Source: Streptomyces paradoxus | Lineage (GTDB): Bacteria > Actinomycetota > Actinomycetes > Streptomycetales > Streptomycetaceae | DNA: 64,000 nt | NCBI RefSeq assembly: GCF_014202475.1 | Contig: NZ_JACHGV010000017.1 | Span: 1-64,000 of the forward strand | Reading direction: 5' to 3' | Part shown: positions 24,221 to 32,565 of the stretch, in pieces | How positions within the stretch are numbered: position 1 is the first letter of the stretch | Layout of the letters: every line of letters begins with the position of its first letter | Made by a program: the position numbers and the translations under genes | The notes under the pieces: model-generated | What the model saw: the letters and a program-made list of their open reading frames with translations, nothing else | The model's database searches: none | Told to the model about the DNA's origin: nothing

Positions 24221-25885
24221 ATGAGTGCCGAGCCACGACTGGCAGAAGTCGCCGAGCCGGAACCCGCGCAGGAGGCAGCGCGGGGTACGGATCAGGCCGT
24301 CAAGGAGACCCTGGAGGACTACACCCTCCGCTTCGCGCCACGCAGTTACCGGCGCTGGACCCCGATGGTGGTGGCGACGACCGCGCTCGGCGGCATCGCC
24401 TACATGGCCGACTTCTCCATCGGGGCCGGCATCGGCCTGGCCCACGGCACCGGCAACGCGCTGCTCGCGATCGCCGTCGCCGCCGTCGTCATCTTCGTGA
24501 CGGGCTTTCCGCTCGCCTACTACGGGGCCCGCTACAACATCGACCTGGACCTGATCACCCGCGGCTCCGGCTTCGGCTACTTCGGCTCGGTCCTCACCAG
24601 CGTCATCTTCGCCAGCTTCACCTTCATCTTCTTCGCCCTCGAAGGGTCGATCATGGCCCAGGGCCTGAAGCTGGGCCTCGGACTGCCGCTCTGGCTGGGC
24701 TACTTGGTCTCCACCCTGATGGTGATCCCCCTGGTGATCTACGGCATGACAGCGCTGAGCAAGCTCCAGGTGTGGACCACCCCGATCTGGCTGCTGCTGA
24801 TGGTCGGCCCGCTGGTCTACCTGGTCGCCACCGACCCGGGCACCGTCGACCGCTTCCTCGCCTACGCCGGCACCGACGGGGACGGCGGCGTCAACACCGC
24901 CTCCGTGCTGCTCGGCGCGGGCGTGTGCCTGTCGCTGATCGCGCAGATCGGCGAGCAGATCGACTACCTGCGCTTCATGCCGCCCAAGACCGAGGCGAAC
25001 AAGCGCGGTTGGTGGACGGCCGTGGTGATGGCCGGTCCGGGCTGGGTGGTGCTGGGCGCGCTGAAGCAGGCCATCGGCGTGTTCCTCGCGGTGTACATCA
25101 TCGCCGAGGTCGGTCCCGCCGCCGCGCCCGAGCCGATCCAGCAGTTCAAGCACGCCTTCGACGCGATGATGCCGTCCTGGATCGTCCTCCCGCTGGCCGT
25201 GGCCCTGGTCGTGATCAGCCAGATCAAGATCAACGTGACGAACGCGTACTCCGGCTCCCTCGCCTGGACCAACTCCTTCACCCGGGTCACCGGGCGCTAC
25301 CCGGGCCGGATGGTCTTCGTCCTGGTCAACCTGGGCTTCGCGCTCGCCCTGATGGAGGCCGACATGTTCAGCTTCCTCAACAGCATCCTGGGCTTCTACT
25401 CGAACTGCGCGATCGCCTGGGTCGTCACCGTGGCCACCGACATCGGCATCAACAAGTACGTGCTGAAGCTGTCCCCACACGCACCCGAGTTCCGCCGGGG
25501 CATGCTCTACGCCGTCAACCCGGTCGGGGTCGTCTCCTTCGTCGCCGCCTCGGGGCTGTCCATCGCGATGTACTTCCACGCCCTCGGCGACACGCTCCAG
25601 CCGTACTCCCCCGTCGCCGCGGCCGTCATCGCCTTCGTCCTCACGCCGCTGATGGCCGTGGTCACCAAGGGCCGGTACTACCTGCGCCGCACCGACGACG
25701 GCATCGCCGAGCCCCTCCTGGACGAGGACGGCAACCCCAGCGCCGTCACCTTCGAGTGCCACGTGTGCCGACAGCAGTTCGAGCGGCCGGACGTCGCGGC
25801 ATGCCGGACGCACGACGCGGTCGTCTGCTCGCTGTGCCTGAGCACCGACAAGACCGGCGACCACGTCCTGCCGGCCGCGGTCTGA
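24221..25885 (+). CDS. NCS1-type purine/cytosine permease with Cys-rich C-terminal tail
   Basis: 554-residue nucleobase:cation symporter-1 family permease with about twelve helices; motifs such as DFSIGAGIGL, GYFGSVLTS and QIKINVTNAYSGSLAW match cytosine/purine permeases. Unusually, after the last helix a soluble tail carries CHVCRQQFERPDVAAC, H, CSLC and a final D-H, spaced like a zinc-ribbon/treble-clef. The ATG 24221 has AAGGAGG at a good distance. The cargo could be a purine, cytosine, hydantoin or allantoin; the tail may sense or tether. A terminator-like hairpin follows. Confidence 0.88.
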   Translation: MSAEPRLAEVAEPEPAQEAARGTDQAVKETLEDYTLRFAPRSYRRWTPMVVATTALGGIAYMADFSIGAGIGLAHGTGNALLAIAVAAVVIFVTGFPLAYYGARYNIDLDLITRGSGFGYFGSVLTSVIFASFTFIFFALEGSIMAQGLKLGLGLPLWLGYLVSTLMVIPLVIYGMTALSKLQVWTTPIWLLLMVGPLVYLVATDPGTVDRFLAYAGTDGDGGVNTASVLLGAGVCLSLIAQIGEQIDYLRFMPPKTEANKRGWWTAVVMAGPGWVVLGALKQAIGVFLAVYIIAEVGPAAAPEPIQQFKHAFDAMMPSWIVLPLAVALVVISQIKINVTNAYSGSLAWTNSFTRVTGRYPGRMVFVLVNLGFALALMEADMFSFLNSILGFYSNCAIAWVVTVATDIGINKYVLKLSPHAPEFRRGMLYAVNPVGVVSFVAASGLSIAMYFHALGDTLQPYSPVAAAVIAFVLTPLMAVVTKGRYYLRRTDDGIAEPLLDEDGNPSAVTFECHVCRQQFERPDVAACRTHDAVVCSLCLSTDKTGDHVLPAAV

Positions 25886-25890
25886 CCGTG

Positions 25891-25918
25891 GGCGGGAGCG
25901 CGGCCGGGCGCTCCCGCC
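25891..25918 (+). terminator. Hairpin terminator after the permease gene
   Basis: GGCGGGAGCG and CGCTCCCGCC form a perfect 10-bp stem around an 8-base loop, six bases after the permease stop. No T run follows, as is common for GC-rich terminators. Confidence 0.6.
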
Positions 25919-26052
25919 GTACGGCACGTTCCAACTCGGTCTCGGACGCGCTGTGCGGGACCGGCCGGGGCGGCGGCTCCGGGGCCCGGGCGGCATACTG
26001 ATCTTGCGCTGGCCGGTGACCGGGCCGACGGTCGGAGAGGGGATGACGGGAC

Positions 26053-26508
26053 GTGACCACCGATGAGCATGACGGGCGGGGAACTCCCCACGAGCCGCCC
26101 GGCATTCCCCCGGCCCCCGACGACGTGTGGCTGAAATTCCTCACGGACAGCGAGTCCGCCATACGCGTCTCCGCTCCCCGGGAACCCTCCGCCGCGGAGC
26201 GGGCGGCGGGGCGGCGGCTCCAGCCCCCGCACGCCGTCGGCGACCTGTGGCAGCCGGAGGAATTGTGGGTGCGCGTGGCGTGGCAGGACCTGGACCGCCC
26301 CGCCAAGGTCCGGCGCGTGGGACGGGTCGTCGCGACCGCGGCGGCCGTCGCCCTGGCCCTCGGGGCCTGGTCCCAGCTGTCCACTGGCGCGGAGACCGGC
26401 CACCGGCCCGGCGAGAGCACAGTGCGGCAGGTGGAGGGCGCGACCGCCCGGCTGCCCACGGCCACACCCGTCCCGCCCGCATCCCCGTTCCCGCAGCCGT
26501 CCCGATAG
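26053..26508 (+). CDS. Hypothetical single-pass membrane protein
   Basis: 151 residues, function unknown. An N-terminal soluble part includes PPAPDDVWLKFLTDSE, then a helix near 94-110 (VVATAAAVALALGAW) and a short extracytoplasmic Thr/Pro-rich tail. The DDVWLKF...DSE segment is a feature I associate with conserved small streptomycete proteins, without known role. The GTG at 26053 has GAGAGGGGATG upstream. It precedes the antiporter pair by 128 bp. Confidence 0.7.
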   Translation: MTTDEHDGRGTPHEPPGIPPAPDDVWLKFLTDSESAIRVSAPREPSAAERAAGRRLQPPHAVGDLWQPEELWVRVAWQDLDRPAKVRRVGRVVATAAAVALALGAWSQLSTGAETGHRPGESTVRQVEGATARLPTATPVPPASPFPQPSR

Positions 26509-26636
26509 CCCACGCGAGGGGGGTACGGTCGCGCCCCGCCGCCTACTATGAGCCACACAGGCCGGATCTGGGCGCTCGTCCGGGCGCGGCCCCCCACAGG
26601 CAGGAACGCGCAGGCACCGACCGAAGGGGGACGGAG

Positions 26637-27125
26637 ATGAGCGCGCCACGCCTCAGCAGCACCCCGTTGCCCGGCATAGGGGTCCGCTACGACCTGACGA
26701 CACGGGACCACGGCCGGCGCCTCTCGGTGGTCGCGCACCGCGACGGGCACCGGACGGTCAGCGCCTACCGCGAGGACGACCCGGACGCGTGCGACCTCTC
26801 GGTGCGGCTGTCGTCGGAGGAGGCGGCCGCGCTCATCGACGCCCTGATGCCCGAGCACCACACGCCGAACCTGCTGTCCACCACCGACCTGGGGCTCGTC
26901 GCCGAACGGATCGAGCTGCCCGTCTCCTCGCGCTGGAACGGGCGGCTGCTGGGCGAGTCCCGGATCCGCGCCGAGACCGGCGCGTCCGTGGTGGCGGCGC
27001 TGCGCCGGGCGGAGGCGATCCCCTCCCCCACTCCGGACTTCCGGCTGGCCGGTGGCGACATCCTCATCATCATCGGGACCCGCGAGGGCGTGGAGGCGGC
27101 CGCCGCGATACTCGGGCGGGAGTGA
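26637..27125 (+). CDS. TrkA_C-domain regulatory subunit of a cation/H+ antiporter
   Basis: 162 residues. The C-terminal 75 residues are a TrkA_C/RCK-C domain (GRLLGESRIRAETGASVVAA ... GGDILIIIGTREGVEAAAAI), which binds nucleotides or cations and gates a partner transporter. The N-terminal part (GVRYDLTTRDHGRRLSVVAH) is the usual lead of this family. The antiporter gene starts seven bases after its stop, so the two are one operon and probably one complex (KhtT/KhtU-like). Confidence 0.9.
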   Translation: MSAPRLSSTPLPGIGVRYDLTTRDHGRRLSVVAHRDGHRTVSAYREDDPDACDLSVRLSSEEAAALIDALMPEHHTPNLLSTTDLGLVAERIELPVSSRWNGRLLGESRIRAETGASVVAALRRAEAIPSPTPDFRLAGGDILIIIGTREGVEAAAAILGRE

Positions 27126-27131
27126 CCCGCC

Positions 27132-28364
27132 ATGCAATCCTCCACGGTCTTCCTGATCGAGTTCGGCTGTCTCATCCTCGGGCTGGGGCTGCTCGGCCGG
27201 TTCGCCGGGCGCTTCCGCTTCTCGCCGATCCCCCTCTATCTGCTGGCCGGGCTCGCCTTCGGGAAGGGCGGGCTGCTGCCGCTGGGCGCCAGCGAGGACT
27301 TCGTCGCCGTCGGCGCCGAGATCGGTGTCATCCTGCTGCTGCTCATGCTCGGCCTGGAGTACACGGCCACCGACCTCGTCTCCCACCTCAGGACCCACTA
27401 CCCCGCCGGTCTCCTCGACGCCGTCCTGAACGCCCTGCCGGGCGCGGTCCTGGCCCTGCTGCTCGGCTGGGGCCCGGTCGCCGCCGTCGTCCTGGCCGGC
27501 GTCACCTGGGTCTCCTCCTCGGGCGTCATCGCCAAGGTCCTGGGAGACCTGGGGCGGCTGGGCAACCGTGAGACCCCGGCCATTCTGAGCATCCTCGTCC
27601 TGGAGGACCTCTCGATGGCGGTGTACCTGCCCATCGTCACGGCCCTGCTGGCCGGGGTGGGCCTGGTCGCGGGCGGCGTCACCCTGGCCATCGCCGTGGG
27701 CGTGCTGGCCCTGGTGCTGGTCCTCGCGGTGCGTTTCGGCCGCCTCGTATCGCGCTTCGTCTCCAGCGACGACCCGGAGAAGCTGCTGCTGGTCGTCCTC
27801 GGTGTGACGCTCGTGGTGGCCGGGGTGGCCCAGCAGTTGCAGGTGTCGGCGGCGGTGGGCGCCTTCCTGGTGGGCATCGCGCTGTCGGGTGAGGTCGCCG
27901 AGGGCGCGACGAGTCTGCTCGCGCCGCTGCGGGACCTGTTCGCCGCGGTGTTCTTCGTCTTCTTCGGCCTGCACACCGACCCGGCCAGCATTCCGCCCGT
28001 GCTGCTGCCCGCCCTGGCCCTGGCCGCCGTCACCACCGCCACGAAGATCGCCACAGGCTACTGGGCCGCGCGCCGCGCGGGCATCGGGTCCAGGGGCCGC
28101 TGGCGCGCCGGCGGCACGCTCGTCGCCCGCGGCGAGTTCTCCATCGTCATCGCCGGGCTCGCCGTCACGTCCGGCATCGAGCCCTCCCTCGGGCCGCTGG
28201 CCACGGCGTACGTCCTCATCCTGGTCCTGCTGGGCCCGCTGACCGCCCGCTGGACGGAACCGCTGGCCACGCGCCTGACCGGACGGTCCCGCCGGCGCGG
28301 GGCGCCGGTTCCCCCGGGCGCGCACGAGGCACTCGGCGACCAGGACACGGTCGGCCGCACCTGA
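27132..28364 (+). CDS. CPA2 family cation:proton antiporter (KefB/KhtU-like)
   Basis: 410-residue membrane protein with about twelve helices. FSPIPLYLLAGLAFG, IGVILLLLMLGLEYT and the discontinuous-helix region ALLLGWGPVAAVVLAGVTWV followed by SSSGVIAKVLGDLG match CPA2 antiporters; the ion-binding acidic residue family position and LEDLSMAVYLPI are seen. It exports K+ or other cations in exchange for protons, gated by the adjacent TrkA_C protein. Confidence 0.9.
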   Translation: MQSSTVFLIEFGCLILGLGLLGRFAGRFRFSPIPLYLLAGLAFGKGGLLPLGASEDFVAVGAEIGVILLLLMLGLEYTATDLVSHLRTHYPAGLLDAVLNALPGAVLALLLGWGPVAAVVLAGVTWVSSSGVIAKVLGDLGRLGNRETPAILSILVLEDLSMAVYLPIVTALLAGVGLVAGGVTLAIAVGVLALVLVLAVRFGRLVSRFVSSDDPEKLLLVVLGVTLVVAGVAQQLQVSAAVGAFLVGIALSGEVAEGATSLLAPLRDLFAAVFFVFFGLHTDPASIPPVLLPALALAAVTTATKIATGYWAARRAGIGSRGRWRAGGTLVARGEFSIVIAGLAVTSGIEPSLGPLATAYVLILVLLGPLTARWTEPLATRLTGRSRRRGAPVPPGAHEALGDQDTVGRT

Positions 28365-28451
28365 GCGAGCCGCCGGGACTGCCGGTGAGGACGCCCACCG
28401 CGTGCCGCCGGGCACGCGAGAAGCCCAGCGGGACAGCCGGTGCCGCCGTGA

Positions 28452-29033
28452 TCAGCCCGTCTTCCAGCCCCTGCGCGTGTCGATCCGCTCCCACTCGGCG
28501 TCCCACTGGGCGAGGCGCCGCCGGTCGAGGGCCAGGCGGGTCAGCCAGGCGGCTGCCAGGACCGTTCCGCCCGCGAAGAGCCCTGCGAGCGCGCCGCCCA
28601 TCGCGGTGTGCAGCCACACCTCGCCGCTGGACACCGGCCGGCTCGTGATGTCGCCGCTCCGGTTCACCCACACGGAGATGGTGCTCCCGGCGGGGGCCCT
28701 GGGCGCCACCCGGGCCTCTTCCCGGTGCGTGGAGCCGTCGGGCGCGGTCCACCGCACCTTGCCCCACACCCGGTGGTCGCTCGCCGTACGTGCCGGAGAC
28801 GGACCGGGCGCGTCCTCGACGACCACCGCCGTCACCTGCCGGCTCTCGGCCCGCTGCCGTTCGGCGGCCCGCTCGACCGCGCTCGCCGCCATCACCCCGG
28901 CGACCAGCCCGCCCAGCAGGGCGAGCACCCAGCCGCCCAGCACGACCCAGGCTTCGACGACGTCGACGCGCCGTTTGAGCGCGTTGCGTCGCCACCGCCA
29001 CCACCGCACGGTCACCCGCTCTGACGCTTTCAT
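28452..29033 (-). CDS. Rv1733c-like two-helix membrane protein
   Basis: About 193 residues: a basic RWRRNALKRR start, a first membrane helix (VVEAWVVLGGWVLALLGGLV), a 90-residue extracytoplasmic beta-rich region with GKVRWTAPDGSTHREEARV and ISVWVNRSGDITSRP, then a second helix and a short DAEWERI tail. This matches the Rv1733c family of actinobacterial membrane proteins of unknown function. ATG 29033 has GAGGGGG about ten bases upstream. A frameshifted paralogue is at 62422-63007. Confidence 0.85.
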   Translation of the reverse strand: MKASERVTVRWWRWRRNALKRRVDVVEAWVVLGGWVLALLGGLVAGVMAASAVERAAERQRAESRQVTAVVVEDAPGPSPARTASDHRVWGKVRWTAPDGSTHREEARVAPRAPAGSTISVWVNRSGDITSRPVSSGEVWLHTAMGGALAGLFAGGTVLAAAWLTRLALDRRRLAQWDAEWERIDTRRGWKTG

Positions 29034-29249
29034 GGGCCGACACCCCCTCGTGAGCACCGGCAGCACTCTTCCAGTGTGCGCTTGACTGCCGCTGATGCTC
29101 GCCGATCAATGCCCGGCGGCTCGTCGCGAGGGTGCGCGGGCGTGGTTCACGCGGGAGACGCCGCGATCCGTACCCGGTCGCGGCGACGGACAGGTGGCGG
29201 TGCGCGTCGTCAGATGATGCGGCTGCGGTCGTGGTAGCCGACCGAGGAT

Positions 29250-29418
29250 CGCGTTGTCGAGGCCGCGACCAGAGCCCGGGGCACGGCTCCTGCGGTTGCT
29301 GCGCCTGGAGGCCGCACAGGCGTGCGACGGCGTCGAGGACCGGGAGGTCGGCGCGGTCGAGGAGCAACTGCCGGGCGAGGGTGGCGCGGTTGAGCGCCCG
29401 GGCGTCGAGAACGGTCAT
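29250..29418 (-). pseudogene. N-terminal fragment of a winged-helix (AlkZ/HTH_42-like) protein
   Basis: The minus-strand ATG at 29418 begins VLDARALNRATLARQLLL, then AVARLCGLQAQQPQEPCPGL and WSRPR, which is the conserved N-terminus of AlkZ-like winged-helix DNA-binding proteins (usually about 360-400 residues). The homology ends after about 55 residues, and the frame then runs into unrelated sequence towards 28452. It is a truncated gene. Other parts of 29034-29588 hold only the 43-bp repeats. Confidence 0.7.
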
Positions 29419-29483
29419 CGGTGCACCTCGGCGTTTGCGTCGTGTGCCGACCCGTGGTCAAAGGGTGTCCGGGCGGCGTGCGC

Positions 29484-29569
29484 GCTCACCGTCGCAGGCG
29501 ATGCGGTCAGGTCGTGACCGCGTCCCGCTCACCGTCGCACGGGATGCGGTCAGGTCGTGACCGCATCCC
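29484..29569. repeat. Two 43-bp tandem repeats containing hairpins
   Basis: A 43-bp unit (GCTCACCGTCGCA... GTGACCGC-TCCC) occurs at 29484-29526 and again at 29527-29569 with few differences. Each unit contains an inverted repeat around GGTCGTGACC-like loops. The array lies between the truncated winged-helix gene and the 3' end of the LLM gene. Confidence 0.8.
29541..29569 (-). terminator. Hairpin downstream of the LLM oxidoreductase gene
   Basis: GGGATGCGGTCA pairs perfectly with TGACCGCATCCC over 12 bp around a GGTCG loop, 19 bases beyond the stop of the minus-strand operon. It is a good candidate terminator although no T run follows; the neighbouring repeat gives a weaker second hairpin. 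Confidence 0.65.
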
Positions 29570-29588
29570 GTGCGGCGCCGGCTGCGGG

Positions 29589-30716
29589 TCACCGGCGTCG
29601 CCACTCCTGCGCGAGGAGCCGGTACGAGCGCACCCGGTCGGCGTGGCCGTGCGTGATCGTCGTGATGATCAGCTCGTCCGCGCCGGTGGCCTCCTGCAGG
29701 TGTTCGAGCTGGTCCGCGACGCGGCCGGGCGAGCCGACGAACTGGGTGCCGACGCGGTCGGCGACCAGGGCCCGGTCCTGCTCGGTCCAGGGGTGGGCGC
29801 GGGCCTGCTCGGGGGTGGGGAAGGGGATCGCGCCCTCGGCGGTGCGGATGCTGCGGACCCATGGCCCGTATCCGGTGGCCAGTTCGCGGGCCGTCTCGTC
29901 GTCCTCGGCGACGACGACGTCGGCGGAGACGCTGAGGTAGGGCTTGTCGAGGTGGTCGGACGGCTGGAACGCGGCCCGGTAGCCCTCTGCCGCCTCCAGG
30001 ACGGTGGCCGGGCTGACGTGGTAGTTGGCGGTGAAGCGCAGGCCGTTGCGGCCGGCGACCTCGGCGCTCTCGCCGCCGCTGCTGCCGAGGATCCAGACCT
30101 GGACGTCGGCCCCCTCTCCGGGGACGGCGTGGGCTTCGAGTCCGTCCGCCGAGCGGTAGTCGCCGCGCAGCAGGGCGAGGATGTCGCCGATCTGCTCGCC
30201 GTAGTCCTGGTGGCGGGCGCCCGGCTGCTGCAACAGCTGCTGCTGGAGCCGGAGCCGTGGTGAACCGCGCAGGTGGTCGGGTGAGAAGCGGGGCGGAATC
30301 TTCAGGCCGTTCGGGGTGCGGCCGTCGACGACGGGCGTCGTGGTCGGCCGGGGTTGTGCGCTCTGCCCGGGGGGACGTCCGCCGGAGCGGCCGAGGCCCA
30401 GGTCGAGGCGCCCGGGGTGCAGGGCGTCGATCAGGCCGAACTCCTCGACGGTGGACAGGGCGGTGCGGTGGCCGAGTTGTACGGCGCCCGAGCCGATCCT
30501 GATCGTGGAGGTCGCGGAGGCGGTCAGGGCGAGCACCACGGCGGGAGAGGTCCCGGCGACGCCCGGGTTGAGGTGGTGCTCTGCGAACCAGTAGCGGCTG
30601 TAGCCGAACCGCTCGGTCTGCCGGGCGAGGTCGATGGTGTTCCGCAGCGCCTCGGCGGCCGTGGCGCCGGACGGGATCGGGACGAGGTCGAGGACCCCGA
30701 GAGGGATACCGGACAT
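29589..30716 (-). CDS. LLM class flavin-dependent oxidoreductase
   Basis: 375-residue bacterial-luciferase-like monooxygenase using FMNH2. The N-terminus PLGVLDLVPIPSGATAAEAL with RYWFAEHHLNPGVAG, and GSGAVQLGHRTALSTVEEFG, marks the MsnO8-type LLM subfamily. Length is normal. GAGGAGC lies upstream of the ATG at 30716. It is the last gene of the sulfur-type operon, 66 bp after the binding-protein gene, and ends next to a hairpin. In this context it probably desulfonates or opens a sulfur-containing organic compound; the reduced flavin must come from a reductase elsewhere. Confidence 0.88.
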   Translation of the reverse strand: MSGIPLGVLDLVPIPSGATAAEALRNTIDLARQTERFGYSRYWFAEHHLNPGVAGTSPAVVLALTASATSTIRIGSGAVQLGHRTALSTVEEFGLIDALHPGRLDLGLGRSGGRPPGQSAQPRPTTTPVVDGRTPNGLKIPPRFSPDHLRGSPRLRLQQQLLQQPGARHQDYGEQIGDILALLRGDYRSADGLEAHAVPGEGADVQVWILGSSGGESAEVAGRNGLRFTANYHVSPATVLEAAEGYRAAFQPSDHLDKPYLSVSADVVVAEDDETARELATGYGPWVRSIRTAEGAIPFPTPEQARAHPWTEQDRALVADRVGTQFVGSPGRVADQLEHLQEATGADELIITTITHGHADRVRSYRLLAQEWRRR

Positions 30717-30782
30717 GGTCGGGTGCTCCTCAGCGGTCGGTGGGCCAGGATGCGGCAGTCGGGCTCGTGGCGGGCGGCACGG

Positions 30783-31766
30783 TCAGCTGCCGTCCTTCGG
30801 CAGGCCGGGCGGGTTGATCTCCGACCTGGTCACGGCCTCGTCGGACAGGCCCCAGCGCTTCAGCACCTTCGCGTAGGTGCCGTTGTCGATGATGTGGTTG
30901 ATCGCGTCGGCGAGCGGCTTGGCCAGTCCGCTGTCCTTCTTGGTGGTTGCCGCGATGAGGCCTTGGAGACCCGCGCCGGCCCCCGAGTACGTGCCGACGA
31001 CCTCCGTCCTCCCGCTGGTGGCCGCGTGGTGGGCGGCGGTCGGGTTGGGGCCGAGGTAGAGGTCGATCCGGCCGGACTGGAGAGCGAGGTAGGTGTCGCT
31101 CTCGTTCTGGTAGTACTTGATGTCCACCGGCTTGCGGCCGGCCTTCTTGTTCTGTCCCGACCACTCGACCAGCAGCTTCTCCTGGTTGGTGCCGCTGCTC
31201 ACGGCGACGGTCCTGCCCGCCACGTCCTTCGGCCCGGTGACCTTCAGGCCGCTGCCCTTCTTCGCCGCGAACCCCAGGTTGTCCTCGCGGTAGGTGGCGA
31301 AGTCGTACTTCTCCTTGCGTTCCTCGGTGACGGTGATGTTGCTGAGGCCCGCGTCGTACTTGGCGCTGTCGAGGCCGACGAAGATGTTCTCCCACGACAC
31401 GGTGTTGATCTCGGGCTTGAGGCCGAGCACGTTCGCGACCAGGTGCGCGAGGTCGGTCTCGACGCCGATGACGGTCTTGTTGTCGGTGGCGTAGAAGGTC
31501 AGCGGCGCGGCGGAGCCGGACGAGGAGACGAGTTCCAGTGTGCCTCTTTTGCGGATCTTCTCCGGGACTTCCGCCGCTATGGAGTCGACCTTTCGGGTCG
31601 TGACGCGCTTCTGGTCGGGGCTGATGTTGATCTTCGTCTTGCTGCCGTGCTGGGCCGCGACCTCGGTCGTGCCGCCGTCGGTGGGGTTGGCGCAGCCGGC
31701 GAGGACGAGGGCGGTGGCGAGTCCGAGCGTTGCTGCGGTGGTGCGGCGGGCGGCGAGGGTGGCCAC
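30783..31766 (-). CDS. Amino-acid-type ABC transporter substrate-binding lipoprotein 1
   Basis: 327 residues. A lipoprotein signal with LVLAGCANP places a lipid-modified Cys near residue 25. The mature part is a type II periplasmic-binding fold (SBP_bac_3): RKRGTLELVSSSGSAAPLTF, YATDNKTVIGVETDLAHLV and TEERKEKYDFATY. The GTG at 31766 has AAGGAG upstream and gives a proper signal peptide. It lies downstream of the ATPase gene, so the operon has two binding proteins for one core. The ligand is probably a sulfur-containing amino acid or related small molecule. Confidence 0.88.
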   Translation of the reverse strand: MATLAARRTTAATLGLATALVLAGCANPTDGGTTEVAAQHGSKTKINISPDQKRVTTRKVDSIAAEVPEKIRKRGTLELVSSSGSAAPLTFYATDNKTVIGVETDLAHLVANVLGLKPEINTVSWENIFVGLDSAKYDAGLSNITVTEERKEKYDFATYREDNLGFAAKKGSGLKVTGPKDVAGRTVAVSSGTNQEKLLVEWSGQNKKAGRKPVDIKYYQNESDTYLALQSGRIDLYLGPNPTAAHHAATSGRTEVVGTYSGAGAGLQGLIAATTKKDSGLAKPLADAINHIIDNGTYAKVLKRWGLSDEAVTRSEINPPGLPKDGS

Positions 31767-31800
31767 GGTGGTGCTCCTTGCGTGCGTAACGGGCGGGTGA

Positions 31801-32565
31801 TCAGAGGACCTTGGAGAGGAAGGCGCGGGTGCGCTCGTGCTGCGGGGCGTCGAGAACGGCCGAGGGCGGGCCCTGCTCCACGACGACCCCGGCGTCCATG
31901 AACACCACGGTGTCGGCGGCCTCACGGGCGAAGCCGATCTCGTGGGTGACGACGATCATGGTGGTGCCGGTGCGGGCCAGGTCCTTGATGACGTCGAGGA
32001 CCTCACCGACCAGTTCGGGATCGAGCGCCGAGGTGGGTTCGTCGAAGAGCAGCACCTTGGGTTCGAGGGCGAGCGCGCGGGCGATGGCGACGCGCTGTTG
32101 CTGACCGCCGGACAACTGCCGGGGGTAGGCACCGGTCTTGTCGGCGAGCCCGACCCGCTCCAGCAGCCGGCGGGCGGTGTCCTCCGCCTCCTTGCGCGGG
32201 CGGCCGAGCGCCGAGACGGGGGCCTCGACGAGGTTCTCCAGCACGGTCAGGTGCGGGAAGAGGTTGAAGTTCTGGAAGACGAATCCGATGTTGGTCCGCT
32301 GCTTCAGAACGTCCTTCTCCTTCAGCTCGTGCAGCTTGTTGCCCGAGCGGCGGTAGCCGATGAGCTCACCGTCGATGCTGATCCAGCCGCGGTTGACCTT
32401 CTCCAGGTGGTTGATGGTGCGCAGCAGCGTGGACTTGCCGGAGCCGGACGGGCCGAGGATCACGGTGACTTCGCCGGCGCTGACCTCCAGGTCGACGCCG
32501 CGCAGCACCTCCTGGGGACCGAAGCTCTTGTGGACGCCGTGGACATCGACCATGACGGCACTCAT
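31801..32565 (-). CDS. Amino-acid-type ABC transporter ATP-binding protein
   Basis: 254-residue ABC ATPase. Walker A is GPSGSGKST, the Q-loop VFQNFNLFPHLTV, the signature LSGGQQQRVAIARALA, Walker B VLLFDEPTSALD and the H-loop VVTHEIGF. Sequence style matches polar-amino-acid importers. Its start codon overlaps the stop of the permease gene (ATGA at 32562-32565). It may also power the orphan permease encoded at 36614-37603. Confidence 0.95.
   Translation of the reverse strand: MSAVMVDVHGVHKSFGPQEVLRGVDLEVSAGEVTVILGPSGSGKSTLLRTINHLEKVNRGWISIDGELIGYRRSGNKLHELKEKDVLKQRTNIGFVFQNFNLFPHLTVLENLVEAPVSALGRPRKEAEDTARRLLERVGLADKTGAYPRQLSGGQQQRVAIARALALEPKVLLFDEPTSALDPELVGEVLDVIKDLARTGTTMIVVTHEIGFAREAADTVVFMDAGVVVEQGPPSAVLDAPQHERTRAFLSKVL

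Noticed and set aside
25746..28415. Minus-strand ORF of about 890 codons
   Set aside because: Antisense to the TrkA_C/CPA2 pair; its translation is repetitive and lacks any domain.
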